Under the pieces are notes generated by a model. It did no database searches, was not told the origin of the DNA, and saw only the letters and a list, made by a program, of their open reading frames with translations. Source: Saccharicrinis fermentans DSM 9555 = JCM 21142 (lineage in GTDB: Bacteria > Bacteroidota > Bacteroidia > Bacteroidales > Marinilabiliaceae). Taken from it: a stretch of 64,000 nucleotides of DNA. Numbering within the stretch: the stretch's first letter is position 1; the number at the start of each line of letters is the position of its first letter. The position numbers and the translations under genes are program-made. Positions 1 through 9,439 of the stretch are shown in pieces. Location: assembly GCF_000517085.1 (NCBI RefSeq), contig NZ_KI912107.1, forward strand, positions 2,347,618-2,411,617, written 5' to 3'.

Positions 1-71
1 GGTGATTACGAATTTACTAAAAAAAATGTTTAAATAGTCAAGCACATGCTGACAAAATTATATAAGATACA

Positions 72-1085
72 ATGACAAAAAAAGAGGTGATAAAAATGGT
101 GCTGGACGGTAAAAAACCGCCCTATGTGCCATGGGATTGTAAATTTACAATAGAAGCACTTGAAAAAATGAAGGCCCATTACGGCCAGGATGTTGATGTG
201 GAAGCCCTGGTAGATAACCACTTTATCAAATTGGGGCAATCCAGTGGCTTTAAAGTAGACATAGGAAATAACCGAAAAAAAGACATCTTTGGGGTAACAT
301 GGGATATGACACTCGAAAAAGATATTGGCAACGTGGAAGGATTGGTTATTCCTGAACCAACAATGGAGGGGTATGAGTTTCCTGATATCGAAAACCCCAT
401 GCTATACGAAGGAATAGAAGAAAAAATAGCCGCCAACAAAGACAAATTCGTACTTTATAGCATCGGCTTTAGCCTTTTTGAACGTTACTGGACATTACGA
501 GGAATGGAAAATGCTTTCCTTGACTTTATGATGTATCCTGATTTTGTAAAAGATCTGTTACGCAAGATAGCCGACTTTAACATTGCTGTAATTACCAATG
601 TATGCGAACGCTATCCTGAAGTAGATGGTATTTATTTTGGTGACGACTGGGGCGCTCAACAGGGCTTGATGATGGGCAAAGAAGTATGGATGGAGTTCTT
701 GTACCCAGAATTAAAAAGGATGTACGCCAACACGAAGTCACACGGCAAATACCAATTGATACACTCATGCGGCGATATAGCAGAGGTGATTCCTGAACTC
801 ATTGATGCTGGCGTTAACTCAATCAATCCCTTCCAGCCCGAAGTGCTGAATGTTGATGAGCTCTTGAATACTTACCGAGGTAAAGTTACATTTCACGGTG
901 GCCTTTCCACGCAAAAAACATTGCCCTATGGCACTGTTCAAGACGTAAAAGACGAAACAATGCACTTATTGGAATTGGGTAAGGATGGCAGTTATATTTT
1001 CTGTCCGTCCCATGCCACTGAAGGAGATACGCCCATTGAAAACATTGTGGCCTTTATCGACTTAATAAAAGCACAAAAAAGATAG
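72..1085 (+). CDS. URO-D fold protein, probable corrinoid/cobalamin-type methyltransferase
   Basis: A 337-residue cytosolic protein of the uroporphyrinogen decarboxylase (URO-D/MtaA) superfamily. It lacks the Arg-rich N-terminal substrate motif of true HemE. It has His231-x-Cys233 (in LIHSCGD) and a later Cys311 (in YIFCPSH), which is the HxC...C zinc-thiolate pattern of MtaA/CmuA-type methyltransferases. A role in methyl transfer to or from a corrinoid protein is therefore more likely than porphyrin decarboxylation. No corrinoid protein is visible here, but the window starts only 71 bases upstream, so an operon could continue to the left. The downstream neighbour is a galactan locus, so O-demethylation of a methylated sugar is conceivable but only inferred. 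Confidence 0.8.
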   Translation: MTKKEVIKMVLDGKKPPYVPWDCKFTIEALEKMKAHYGQDVDVEALVDNHFIKLGQSSGFKVDIGNNRKKDIFGVTWDMTLEKDIGNVEGLVIPEPTMEGYEFPDIENPMLYEGIEEKIAANKDKFVLYSIGFSLFERYWTLRGMENAFLDFMMYPDFVKDLLRKIADFNIAVITNVCERYPEVDGIYFGDDWGAQQGLMMGKEVWMEFLYPELKRMYANTKSHGKYQLIHSCGDIAEVIPELIDAGVNSINPFQPEVLNVDELLNTYRGKVTFHGGLSTQKTLPYGTVQDVKDETMHLLELGKDGSYIFCPSHATEGDTPIENIVAFIDLIKAQKR

Positions 1086-1100
1086 GTATAGTGCATATAC

Positions 1101-1288
1101 AAAACAGCCTTAAACCCAGATGATGTATTAGAACTTCGTCATAAGAATTAAAAGTGCAATCAATATCTTGTTGTGATGAGACATAGCACCGCTATGGTAA
1201 GTTAAAACAAGCCTTAGGAATTGTTTGAAAGCAATTTTAATGCGCAATAGAATTTCTAATGCATTTTCTGGGTTAAACAGGCTATTTT
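1101..1288. repeat. MITE-like long imperfect hairpin element
   Basis: The 188-base stretch has terminal arms of about 35 bases that are imperfect inverted repeats: 1101-1135 against the reverse complement of 1254-1288, sharing the cores AACCCAGA and ATTAGAA. The arms continue as a weaker match inward, and the centre is a small palindrome, CATAGC-ACC-GCTATG (1182-1196). A third, partial arm in the same orientation as the left one lies at 1379-1411, ending just before the next gene. There is no coding frame. It resembles a non-autonomous inverted-repeat element or a long regulatory hairpin. It occupies most of the 333-base gap between the two flanking genes. Confidence 0.5.
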
Positions 1289-1303
1289 GTTTTTCAAGAA
1301 AAA

Positions 1304-1320
1304 TATTTACCCCCCTTTTT
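1304..1320 (+). promoter_or_regulatory. TTTACCCCCC motif, candidate regulator site
   Basis: TATTTACCCCCCTTTTT lies about 100 bases upstream of the GH43 start. Related TACCCC sequences occur at 4066-4078, at 12551-12570 (reverse strand) and at 12626-12642, all upstream of genes in this carbohydrate locus, and at 5678-5690 between convergent genes. This recurrence suggests an operator for a shared regulator. The regulator itself is not in the window. Confidence 0.4.
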
Positions 1321-1418
1321 CACATCTCTATTTCGTCCTTCATTTCATTCTATATGACTAAATTGCTCTCTTCCTTTTAACTTGGATGACGCATTAGAAT
1401 ATCGCAATAAGTATAGAA

Positions 1419-2774
1419 ATGACATTATTTAAACGTACACTAAAATACATCGCCACCATATTAATAATCAACATCTTAAGCACGAACACCCATGGACAAA
1501 ACCCAATCTGTCCGCCTGGAATGTATATTGCCGATCCCGAAGCTCACGTATGGGAGGATGGTAAAATTTACATCTATGGCTCACGCGACGAAAGTGATGC
1601 CTATTGGTGTTCCCACAAACATCATGTGCTATTCAGCGATGATTTAAAAACCTGGCAAGTGGTTGAAGATGCTTTCGCTTCAAAAGGGACTAACGACCAA
1701 GTATCTTATTGCGACCACTTACTATTTGCCCCAGACTGCGCCTACAAAGACGGAACCTACTACCTCTATTATTGCTCACCCGACAGGAAAATGTATACCG
1801 AAGGGGTAGCCACCAGTAAATATCCCACCGGCCCCTTTACGAATGGAAAACATATAAAAGGCGCCCAAGAGATAGATCCGGCAGTATTGGTAGATGATGA
1901 TGGCCAGGCCTATTATTTATGGGGACAAGGATATCCAAAGATGGCCAAGCTGAAACCTAACATGATGTGTATAGATCAAACGACCATATGCAAACCTCTT
2001 AACCAGGCTGGAAACGAAGCCTTTCACGAAGGATCTTCCATTCGAAAAATTGGCGATTGGTACTATCTGGTATTTGCCGACGATAGTAGAAACAACCGCC
2101 CTACCTGCTTAGGATATGCGATCAGTAAAAAACCGATGGGCCCATACGAGTATAAAGGAGTCATCATCGACAATGCCGGGAGTGATCCATCCATATGGAA
2201 TAATCACGGTTCTATTGAAGCATTTAATGGACAATGGTACGTATTTTACCATCGTTCTACTCATAACTCACAAAAATACAGAAAAACCTGCCTCGAACCC
2301 ATCCAAATAAATAAAGACGGTACCATCAACGAGGTAGAAATGACCTCCCAAGGAGCATTATCATATCTACCTGCGCAATCCCTGATTCAAGCAGAAAGAG
2401 CCTGTCTGTTATATGGAAGTGTATTCATCGACCACCTCATAAATAATGATTATCCCAATGAAATATTAACACATATTAATCATAACGATTATGCGGCATA
2501 CAAATACCTCCATTTCGAAAAAGGAATCAATCGCTTTAGAATAAAAACTTTTAATGCTACCGGTGGGGCCGTTGAACTAAGAATAGACAGTGAAGACGGA
2601 AAACTTGTGGGTACATGCCAAATAAATCCTCAACCCAACAATACAGCTTATCAAATATCCGAATGTAAAGTCAGTAATATAAAAGGAAAACATGCATTGT
2701 TCCTCGTCTTTAAAGGCGGATCAGGTCATATGTTTGACGTGGATTACTTCGAATTCTTAAAACAACCTCTCTAA
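1419..2774 (+). CDS. Secreted glycoside hydrolase family 43 with C-terminal carbohydrate-binding-like domain
   Basis: A 451-residue secreted enzyme: signal peptide (residues 1-26, ending THG-Q), five-bladed GH43 propeller (about 33-320) and a C-terminal beta-sandwich resembling CBM6 (about 340-450). The three GH43 acidic residues are recognisable: Asp39 in ADPEAHV (general base), Asp153 in EIDPAV (pKa modulator) and Glu204 in FHEGSS (general acid). GH43 enzymes act on arabinosides, xylosides or galactosides; the neighbouring GH2, GH16 and sulfatases point to a galactan side group or terminal unit. It is 39 bases from the following propeller gene, so the two are probably co-transcribed. The substrate cannot be read from sequence. 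Confidence 0.88.
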   Translation: MTLFKRTLKYIATILIINILSTNTHGQNPICPPGMYIADPEAHVWEDGKIYIYGSRDESDAYWCSHKHHVLFSDDLKTWQVVEDAFASKGTNDQVSYCDHLLFAPDCAYKDGTYYLYYCSPDRKMYTEGVATSKYPTGPFTNGKHIKGAQEIDPAVLVDDDGQAYYLWGQGYPKMAKLKPNMMCIDQTTICKPLNQAGNEAFHEGSSIRKIGDWYYLVFADDSRNNRPTCLGYAISKKPMGPYEYKGVIIDNAGSDPSIWNNHGSIEAFNGQWYVFYHRSTHNSQKYRKTCLEPIQINKDGTINEVEMTSQGALSYLPAQSLIQAERACLLYGSVFIDHLINNDYPNEILTHINHNDYAAYKYLHFEKGINRFRIKTFNATGGAVELRIDSEDGKLVGTCQINPQPNNTAYQISECKVSNIKGKHALFLVFKGGSGHMFDVDYFEFLKQPL

Positions 2775-2813
2775 TAATTTGTTAATAACAAAAAACCATT
2801 TTAAATAAAAAAC

Positions 2814-4025
2814 ATGAGCATTATCAAAAATTACACTCTTATAGGTCTACTATTTCTTTCGTCCCTATGTTTTGCACAAGTTAACAACAAGCTCATGCTT
2901 AACAAAACAGACATAAAAGATATATCTGCCAACAATACAGTATCGGTTACCAGCTATGAAAAAGGTGGAAACCATTACGTATATGCCGGAGGCTTTGGCG
3001 ATGTAGATATATTCAGTCTGAATAAAGAAGGAAAGCTTAAGCCTATAGGAACACAGGAACTATATTTAAAAAAAGGTCCTGCTAGAGGTATGATTGCTGA
3101 CAAAATTGAAGGTAGCGATTTTTTATTCGTGGCTAACAAATATGGAAATGCCATCGAAGTATTTAAAATATTAACTGACGGATTGCTTGAACGGGTTTCC
3201 ATAACAGAAGATACCGATAGCACTTACCTTGGCACCGCAATCACATTACAGGTGGTGCACATGAAAACATCATCCTATTTATTTGCTGGCGGATTGGAAG
3301 AAACCCCAGGCTTAAGTTGCTTTCAAATAAATGGCGATGGTAAACTCACTCACATTCAATCAATAAAAGATAATGACAAAATACATACCGATGGAATTAT
3401 TGGAATGTTTACGCATAAAATAAACGGTAACACCTTTTTATATACAGGTGGTTTTCATGACAACGGAGTCAGTAGTTTTAAAGTTTACGAAAACGGAACT
3501 TTTAAAAACATTAACAATATTGACGACAATGAGACAGACAGATACCTAACTGGAGCTTATCCTGTTACCGGGGTTAAACTGGGACGAAATCACTATATAA
3601 TAGTAGGTCACAGACACCATAAATACTATAAGAGAGCTGGTTTTATAAAAAACACAGATTTTGTATATCACGGCGATGGGGTAAGCATTTTTAAAATTAA
3701 CAAAAAGGGAGAACTTCTACCCCATTTTGTACTCAAAAATGATGAAAACACCAAGTTATCCGGACAAACAAGAATCGAAATACTTTCCGTAAATAAAAGG
3801 GAGGCTGTATTAGCTGTCGCCACCAGAGATGACGCCAGCATTCAACTGTGCAAATTAAACAAAAAAGGCATTCTCCAACCACTAAGTTATTGTGAAACAG
3901 GTTTTTCTATCTATTACGGTTTAAAATCTCATCAAATTGGAGACAATCACTTTCTCATTGCAGGATCTAACAGTTTCGATTTTAAAAAATTAGTGACCTA
4001 TAAGGTCAGTAATGAAACTCATTAA
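2814..4025 (+). CDS. Secreted lactonase-like beta-propeller protein
   Basis: A 403-residue protein with a clear signal peptide ending LCFAQ. The mature part is a run of about seven repeats of roughly 50 residues with a Y/F-A/T-G-G-F/L pattern and alternating F-KIN/K-G-L units (for example YAGGFG, FAGGLEE, YTGGFHD). This is typical of seven-bladed propellers of the 6-phosphogluconolactonase/YVTN type. It follows the GH43 gene closely, so a role in galactan breakdown is likely, either as an extracytoplasmic lactonase or as a binding protein. Catalytic residues cannot be assigned with confidence. Confidence 0.65.
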   Translation: MSIIKNYTLIGLLFLSSLCFAQVNNKLMLNKTDIKDISANNTVSVTSYEKGGNHYVYAGGFGDVDIFSLNKEGKLKPIGTQELYLKKGPARGMIADKIEGSDFLFVANKYGNAIEVFKILTDGLLERVSITEDTDSTYLGTAITLQVVHMKTSSYLFAGGLEETPGLSCFQINGDGKLTHIQSIKDNDKIHTDGIIGMFTHKINGNTFLYTGGFHDNGVSSFKVYENGTFKNINNIDDNETDRYLTGAYPVTGVKLGRNHYIIVGHRHHKYYKRAGFIKNTDFVYHGDGVSIFKINKKGELLPHFVLKNDENTKLSGQTRIEILSVNKREAVLAVATRDDASIQLCKLNKKGILQPLSYCETGFSIYYGLKSHQIGDNHFLIAGSNSFDFKKLVTYKVSNETH

Positions 4026-4262
4026 GAAAAAACAGACAAACAATAAAAACAAAACATTACCCCATCACATACTCTTTTAATATCCTGACGGTTCACACAG
4101 TCTTTGCTATTGGTTTGCTATTCGATTTATGGTCTCTTGCATATCAAGATCATAGAATCCGAAAATGCAAGATAGAGCTGCTGGTATAAATGGGTTATGG
4201 ATGAAAAAAAATTGTAGTGATGATGGGGACAATTTAAATATCAGAATCTCATTCGGAAAAAA

Positions 4263-5453
4263 ATGAAGGCAGCGGATATGAAAAACAAAAAGTACATACT
4301 TCCGATCATCGTCCTATCTCAATTTTGTTGCACTTCGCTGTGGTTTGCCGGAAATGGAGTAATGAACGACCTTATCATTCATTACCAACTAAGTAGCAAT
4401 GCCTTGGGTCACCTCACGACTGCTGTACAGTTCGGTTTTATTTTGGGCTCACTACTCTTAGCCATTTTAACCATTGCCGACCGATATTCACCATCCAATG
4501 TATTTTTAAGCTGTGCTTTGTTGGGCTCACTGTTTAATTTGGGTATCATATGGGATGGAAACAACTTAGCCAGTATTCTTATCTTGCGTTTTATGACTGG
4601 ATTTTTTCTGGCAGGTATCTATCCGATAGGGATGAAAATAGCAGCAGACTACTACGAAGAAGGACTGGGAAAATCTCTAGGCCTATTGGTAGGTGCATTG
4701 GTAGTTGGCACTGCCTTTCCACACCTGACAAAAGGAATTACAAATACCATCCCTTGGAAATTTGTTTTGACCTTTATCTCATCGCTTGCTGTATGTGGAG
4801 GCTTACTAATGTTATTATTGGTTCCTGATGGCCCCTATCGTAAAAAAGGTAGCAAGTTAATGCTCTCCTCTTTTTTCAAAGTATTCAAAAATCCGCTACT
4901 CCGCTCTGCTTCCTTTGGTTATTTTGGGCATATGTGGGAACTATATGCTTTTTGGGCATTTGTTCCTATCATACTTCAAACCTATAGTATCAAACACCCT
5001 TCAGCAATCTTTAACATCCCTCTATTATCATTCCTAATTGTAGCTATTGGGGGCTTGGCCTGTGTGTTTAGCGGGTATCTTTCTCAAAAGACAGGGACAA
5101 AAAAAACAGCCTCCATGGCCCTTCTTTTATCATGTATCTGTTGTCTCATTTCTCCACTCATGTTCATGAACGAATCGAAAGATTTATTTGTTGCTTTCCT
5201 TCTATGTTGGGGCATTGTGGTTGTCGCTGATTCTCCACTCTTCTCAACTCTAGTGGCACAAAATGCCAAACCTGAAATAAAAGGAACTGCTCTTACCATT
5301 GTAAATTGTATCGGATTTCTCATAACCATCATAAGTATTCAGCTTTTAAATATTTTGCAAAATTATACAAACCTTATTTATATCTATACCTCATTAGCTA
5401 TTGGACCCATATTGGGATTATTAGCCTTAGCCAGTTCTCCCAAAAACAGGTAA
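4263..5453 (+). CDS. MFS transporter, probably sugar or sugar-acid importer
   Basis: A 396-residue inner-membrane protein with about 12 hydrophobic segments in two halves and a cytoplasmic loop around residue 190 (VPDGPYRKKG), as in the major facilitator superfamily. The N-terminal CCTSLWFAGN and the helix 7 region GHMWELYAFWAF match an MFS subgroup of uncharacterised permeases. It is the only transporter in the galactan locus and probably imports the released monosaccharide or oligosaccharide. The start is uncertain: an ATG at 4278 (MKNKKY) is equally good. A TTACCCC motif lies at 4066-4078, in the 237-base gap before the gene. Confidence 0.82.
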   Translation: MKAADMKNKKYILPIIVLSQFCCTSLWFAGNGVMNDLIIHYQLSSNALGHLTTAVQFGFILGSLLLAILTIADRYSPSNVFLSCALLGSLFNLGIIWDGNNLASILILRFMTGFFLAGIYPIGMKIAADYYEEGLGKSLGLLVGALVVGTAFPHLTKGITNTIPWKFVLTFISSLAVCGGLLMLLLVPDGPYRKKGSKLMLSSFFKVFKNPLLRSASFGYFGHMWELYAFWAFVPIILQTYSIKHPSAIFNIPLLSFLIVAIGGLACVFSGYLSQKTGTKKTASMALLLSCICCLISPLMFMNESKDLFVAFLLCWGIVVVADSPLFSTLVAQNAKPEIKGTALTIVNCIGFLITIISIQLLNILQNYTNLIYIYTSLAIGPILGLLALASSPKNR

Positions 5454-5779
5454 CAAACCTTATCCACAACAAGCATATTTCAACAATAACATATTTACAT
5501 AATATATTAAATTGATATTTCGATGGTCATTCAGAACTCGCCAAATTTAATCATTCCCTTGTATGCGAAACCATTCCTATGGCTCCGTTCATCTTAAACA
5601 TTGAAGTCATTTTACTCTACGCATGTAAATATCATTTTGAAATGGAGAGGTTAAGATAAATAAAAAGTTAACGCATTGAGGGGGTAAAAACAATTCAACA
5701 ACCATTTTCGGGTTAACAAACACAAGCCCCAAACGATATATCGTTTGGGGCTTGGTAATTACATAAATATTTAAGAAGC
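5454..5779. other. 326-base gap between convergent genes
   Basis: No coding frame is supported. The gap holds a TTTTTACCCCCTC motif on the reverse strand (5678-5690) and a 32-base perfect palindrome near the sulfatase stop, annotated separately. The remainder (5454-5670) is AT-rich with no recognisable structure. Confidence 0.6.
5723..5754 (-). terminator. Perfect 32-base palindrome, probable terminator of the sulfatase operon
   Basis: CAAGCCCCAAACGATA is followed directly by its exact complement TATCGTTTGGGGCTTG, giving a 16-bp stem with essentially no loop. It lies 26 bases past the leftward sulfatase stop. On the reverse strand it is followed by TGTTTGTT, a modest U-tract. It may also stop read-through from the rightward MFS gene. 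Confidence 0.7.
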
Positions 5780-7591
5780 TTACAGTCGCTCCACTTCATA
5801 ATAGTAGGCCATTGCTTTTTGACCATTGTCATCAAAGAAGCCACCACCCAACTTCAATTCGCCGGCTTCCAGATCAACACTAACCTCAGCAGCGGTATGG
5901 GCATCATTAAACTTACAATTCACCACTTTACCATTTAAAACAACAAAGGGTTGATTTAATTTTAAGGATACACCTTCTGTGATAGCCTCTGTTCCCTTGG
6001 TAGCCTTAACTCCAGGCACTGATGCATCCATCCTCAATCCACTTTCTTTGGGATAACGAGATATTGCAATCCGATACTTTCCGGCTTGCATCACTTGGGT
6101 AAGCAAGTAACCTTCATCAAAAGCCACACCTGCACGTATCATATTCTGATTCCATGGAATAGGCTGATTATTATGCATATCATGGCAAGTCAGGAATGAT
6201 GGATTTTCATTATCAGTACCCAGTTTAATAACCGGATACTCAAAGTCTTTTTCTGCTCTACTCCACCAATCATTATAAAAATCCTGCATCAATTTAACTT
6301 GTTCAGGATGCTTATCTGCAATATTATTCTTCTGTCCTGGATCGGCAAAAATATCATACAACTCGTTACCATTAGTTAAACGCCACCTAGTGGTCATCAC
6401 GCAACTATTACGTCCTTTTTCCGGCCATTGATTACGCTGAGTATCAGTTACTAACATACGCTTATCAAAATCAACTTCAGCTTTTTTTCCATACAAAAGA
6501 CTGGCAATAGAGATCCCATCCATTTCATATTTATAGTTAACATCTAACCCACACAATTCAACCAAAGTAGGAAGAATATCCACGTGCGCAGTCAGACTTT
6601 GAATATCTTTTGCACCCATCAACTCACCCTTAGGCCAACGAATAAAAAATGGCACACGATGTCCGCCATCATAATGACTGCCTTTGGTTCCTCGCATCCC
6701 AGCATTATACCCGGTAAACGATTTATTCTTTTTATTATAATAATAACCAGCGGCCGTACCATTATCCGTCATAAATATCAAAATCGTATTATCTGCGATT
6801 CCTGTACTTTCCAAATGCTCGGCCAACTGGCCAAAACGCTCATCAAGCTGAGTAATCATACCATAAAAATTCTTCTGTCTCGGTGCTAAATCAGCCTCAT
6901 CATACATCGAAACATATTGCTCAGGCACATTATAAGGTCCATGTGGTGCATTGAGCGAAACATAAGCAAAAAACGGTTCATCTTTATGTTTATCAATAAA
7001 CTTTGTCGCCTCATCAAACCAAACATCTGTACAATAACCTTCTACCTTTTCGGGGACTCCATTTCTAAAATAGGTATCATCAAAATAATCATTATTCCAA
7101 TAATCAGGCGTCTGACCTACACCACCACCTTTCAGATAGAAAGTCTCTTGAAACCCTCTGTCATAAGGACGAAAAGGGTAATTGTCGCCCAGATGCCACT
7201 TTCCAAACATACCTGTAGCATAACCGTTGGCAACAAACACATCGGCTAACGTGGTTTCACGCTCATGTAGCGAAGAACATCCACCAATGGTATGCCACAC
7301 ACCATTTCTATTACAATTACGTCCACTCATTAAGCCTCCACGCGAAGGAGCACATGTTGTTCCCACATGGAAGTTGGTTAAACGTACACTCTGATCGTGA
7401 AACTTGTCGATATTAGGAGTTTGTATAATGGGATTACCATTACAAGCCAAATCACCATAACCTTGGTCATCGGTGATGACCACAATAACATTTGGTTTTA
7501 ATTCTTTTTTCGATTCCGTGCTTTTAGCTTGTGTGCAACTTGCCACAATAGATAGTGCAGCAAGCACTATAAAGGTTGTCTTAAATTTCAT
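5780..7591 (-). CDS. Sulfatase (family S1), lipoprotein
   Basis: A 603-residue type I sulfatase. Cys19 in the lipobox VASC marks it as a lipoprotein. The formylglycine signature is Cys80-Ala-Pro-Ser-Arg in TTCAPSRGGLMSG, so Cys80 must be matured by a formylglycine-generating enzyme. Metal-binding Asp41-Asp42 (ITDDQGYGD) and the distal FMTDNGT motif are present. A beta-sandwich C-terminal domain (about 470-603) follows the alkaline-phosphatase fold. It hydrolyses a sulfate ester on a carbohydrate, probably a galactan oligosaccharide, given the GH16 gene at the head of the operon. It is the last gene of the leftward GH16-sulfatase cluster. Confidence 0.93.
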   Translation of the reverse strand: MKFKTTFIVLAALSIVASCTQAKSTESKKELKPNVIVVITDDQGYGDLACNGNPIIQTPNIDKFHDQSVRLTNFHVGTTCAPSRGGLMSGRNCNRNGVWHTIGGCSSLHERETTLADVFVANGYATGMFGKWHLGDNYPFRPYDRGFQETFYLKGGGVGQTPDYWNNDYFDDTYFRNGVPEKVEGYCTDVWFDEATKFIDKHKDEPFFAYVSLNAPHGPYNVPEQYVSMYDEADLAPRQKNFYGMITQLDERFGQLAEHLESTGIADNTILIFMTDNGTAAGYYYNKKNKSFTGYNAGMRGTKGSHYDGGHRVPFFIRWPKGELMGAKDIQSLTAHVDILPTLVELCGLDVNYKYEMDGISIASLLYGKKAEVDFDKRMLVTDTQRNQWPEKGRNSCVMTTRWRLTNGNELYDIFADPGQKNNIADKHPEQVKLMQDFYNDWWSRAEKDFEYPVIKLGTDNENPSFLTCHDMHNNQPIPWNQNMIRAGVAFDEGYLLTQVMQAGKYRIAISRYPKESGLRMDASVPGVKATKGTEAITEGVSLKLNQPFVVLNGKVVNCKFNDAHTAAEVSVDLEAGELKLGGGFFDDNGQKAMAYYYEVERL

Positions 7592-7681
7592 TGTTTACAT
7601 GCTTAGAAGTAGCAGATAGATAAATCACAATAATCTTCACCTTCTGTAATACAGCGCTTAGTGACACTACCTGCTCTATAT

Positions 7682-9187
7682 TTATAATTTATAATAATCG
7701 TCCAAATTTAACTTATCACCTACTTCTGATTGAAGCGTTTTCAGAGCAGTAAACATTTGTTTGATTCGTTGTTTTTGTTCAGGACTATCAGCTAAATTTT
7801 TCATTTCCAAGGGATCTGCATCAATGTTAAACAGTTTTAATTGATGAATGCCAGGATACAGTATCAACTTATAACCGTCCTCACGAATCATTCTTTGCAG
7901 ATCTAAATATCCTCCATATATCGCACTATAATTACTTTTCTCCTGTTGTCCCAAAGCCAATGGTAAAACACTATGAAAAAACACCGAATCCTTTTGAGTA
8001 CTTCCTGCTAAATCAAGCGCTGTTGCCATCGCATCCTGCAAATATATTTCGGCATCTACTTTTTTTCCTTTTTGCAAGCCGGGACCAATAATCATGAATG
8101 GAGGACGCATACTGTGATCGTACATATTCTGCTTTCCAAATAATCCATGATCTCCCACCGCCAATCCATGGTCTGCACTATAGATGATATAGGTATTATC
8201 TGCTTTTCCACTTTCTTCTACAGCCTTTAATATCTTACCAATCTGCGCATCCATGTGTGTAATACTGGCATAATACTCTTTCAAATGTACGCGCGTAGCG
8301 TATTTTGTACGAGGAAAGGGTGCCAACGCAGCGTCTCTCAAGGACGGTCCGTTACCAATAGCCTCAGCCTCTGGGTAAAGCGGCTGAAAGTTTTGGGGAA
8401 CTGATAATGACTCCTCATCATACATATCCTGAAATTCCTGTGGTGCCTGACGTGGATCGTGGGGTGCATTAAATGCCAGATACATAAAAAATGGTTTCTC
8501 GCTTGTTTTGGCCTGATTAATAAATGCAATGGCATCATCACGCAATACCTCAGACCAGTGTTGGCCGCCTTCCCAGTACCCTCCATTAAGGGTATCGGTA
8601 GGCGACCACGAATGATCATCCTTACTCAAGGGACGATTGTATCCCGTAGGCATAAAGTCACGATAATCCTCCCCTTTCTTCAAATTCTTAAATTTCTTGA
8701 CCATCGCAGCATGATTCCAATTATCTTTGGGCATTCCACCACGAATATGTTTGGTATGATCAAAATGTTTCGCTGCCGGAAAACTGACATGCCATTTACC
8801 AGTCATATAAGTCTCATAACCTTGCGCACTCATCATCTGAGCCCATGATTGTGCCTCTCCTTTATTAACAGATCGAACACCCGCATTTGCTTTCCACACA
8901 GGCTTACCTGTATTCAACATCGCACGAGAAGCCAAACATACGGCTCCACTCCAGGATCCCATATTATAGGCATTGGTAAAGGTAACTCCATTACGCACCA
9001 ACTTATCCAAATTAGGTGTTATCACTTCCTTATTACCCAATGCATGAATGGTAGAATGACATTGATCATCCGCAAAAAGAAAAATGATATTAGGTTTCTC
9101 GGGCAATTTCTTTGCCTCTTGTTTAGGTTGCTGACACGCAGAAAAAACGACCAGCAAAAGAACTTGTAATAAATTAACTATTTTCAT
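7682..9187 (-). CDS. Sulfatase (family S1), lipoprotein, Ala-type signature
   Basis: A 501-residue type I sulfatase with lipobox FSAC (Cys18). The formylglycine site is Cys84 in VCLASRAML, with Ala in place of the usual Pro; the general motif (C/S)-x-(P/A)-x-R allows this. N-terminal metal ligands are in FADDQCHS, and a distal motif SADHGLAVGDHG resembles choline-sulfatase and exo-sulfatase subgroups. It lies 90 bases upstream of the following sulfatase in the same leftward cluster. The different signature and divergent sequence suggest a different sulfate position from its neighbours. Confidence 0.92.
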   Translation of the reverse strand: MKIVNLLQVLLLVVFSACQQPKQEAKKLPEKPNIIFLFADDQCHSTIHALGNKEVITPNLDKLVRNGVTFTNAYNMGSWSGAVCLASRAMLNTGKPVWKANAGVRSVNKGEAQSWAQMMSAQGYETYMTGKWHVSFPAAKHFDHTKHIRGGMPKDNWNHAAMVKKFKNLKKGEDYRDFMPTGYNRPLSKDDHSWSPTDTLNGGYWEGGQHWSEVLRDDAIAFINQAKTSEKPFFMYLAFNAPHDPRQAPQEFQDMYDEESLSVPQNFQPLYPEAEAIGNGPSLRDAALAPFPRTKYATRVHLKEYYASITHMDAQIGKILKAVEESGKADNTYIIYSADHGLAVGDHGLFGKQNMYDHSMRPPFMIIGPGLQKGKKVDAEIYLQDAMATALDLAGSTQKDSVFFHSVLPLALGQQEKSNYSAIYGGYLDLQRMIREDGYKLILYPGIHQLKLFNIDADPLEMKNLADSPEQKQRIKQMFTALKTLQSEVGDKLNLDDYYKL

Positions 9188-9439
9188 CTGTTTAAAAATT
9201 AGCGAAACTTAACCAGCCAGTGCAAATTTCAATCATTCACCTATGTGACCAATTATTTGCGCTGGGCATGCCAGTTTCATATGTCTAAATTTATTTTTCA
9301 AAGATCATATGATATTTTCGTCATTAATAAGCAAACTAAGATAAACATCTTCTGTATTAGAAAAACATTCCCCAAACTCATTTCATTCTTTACATAACGA
9401 AAAAATAATATACTCTTCGTGATCGAACTAAATACCAAG

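Noticed and set aside
8459..9169. Two plus-strand open frames (129 and 106 codons)
   Set aside because: Both are antisense to a sulfatase with intact catalytic motifs and show low-complexity, non-coding-like composition.
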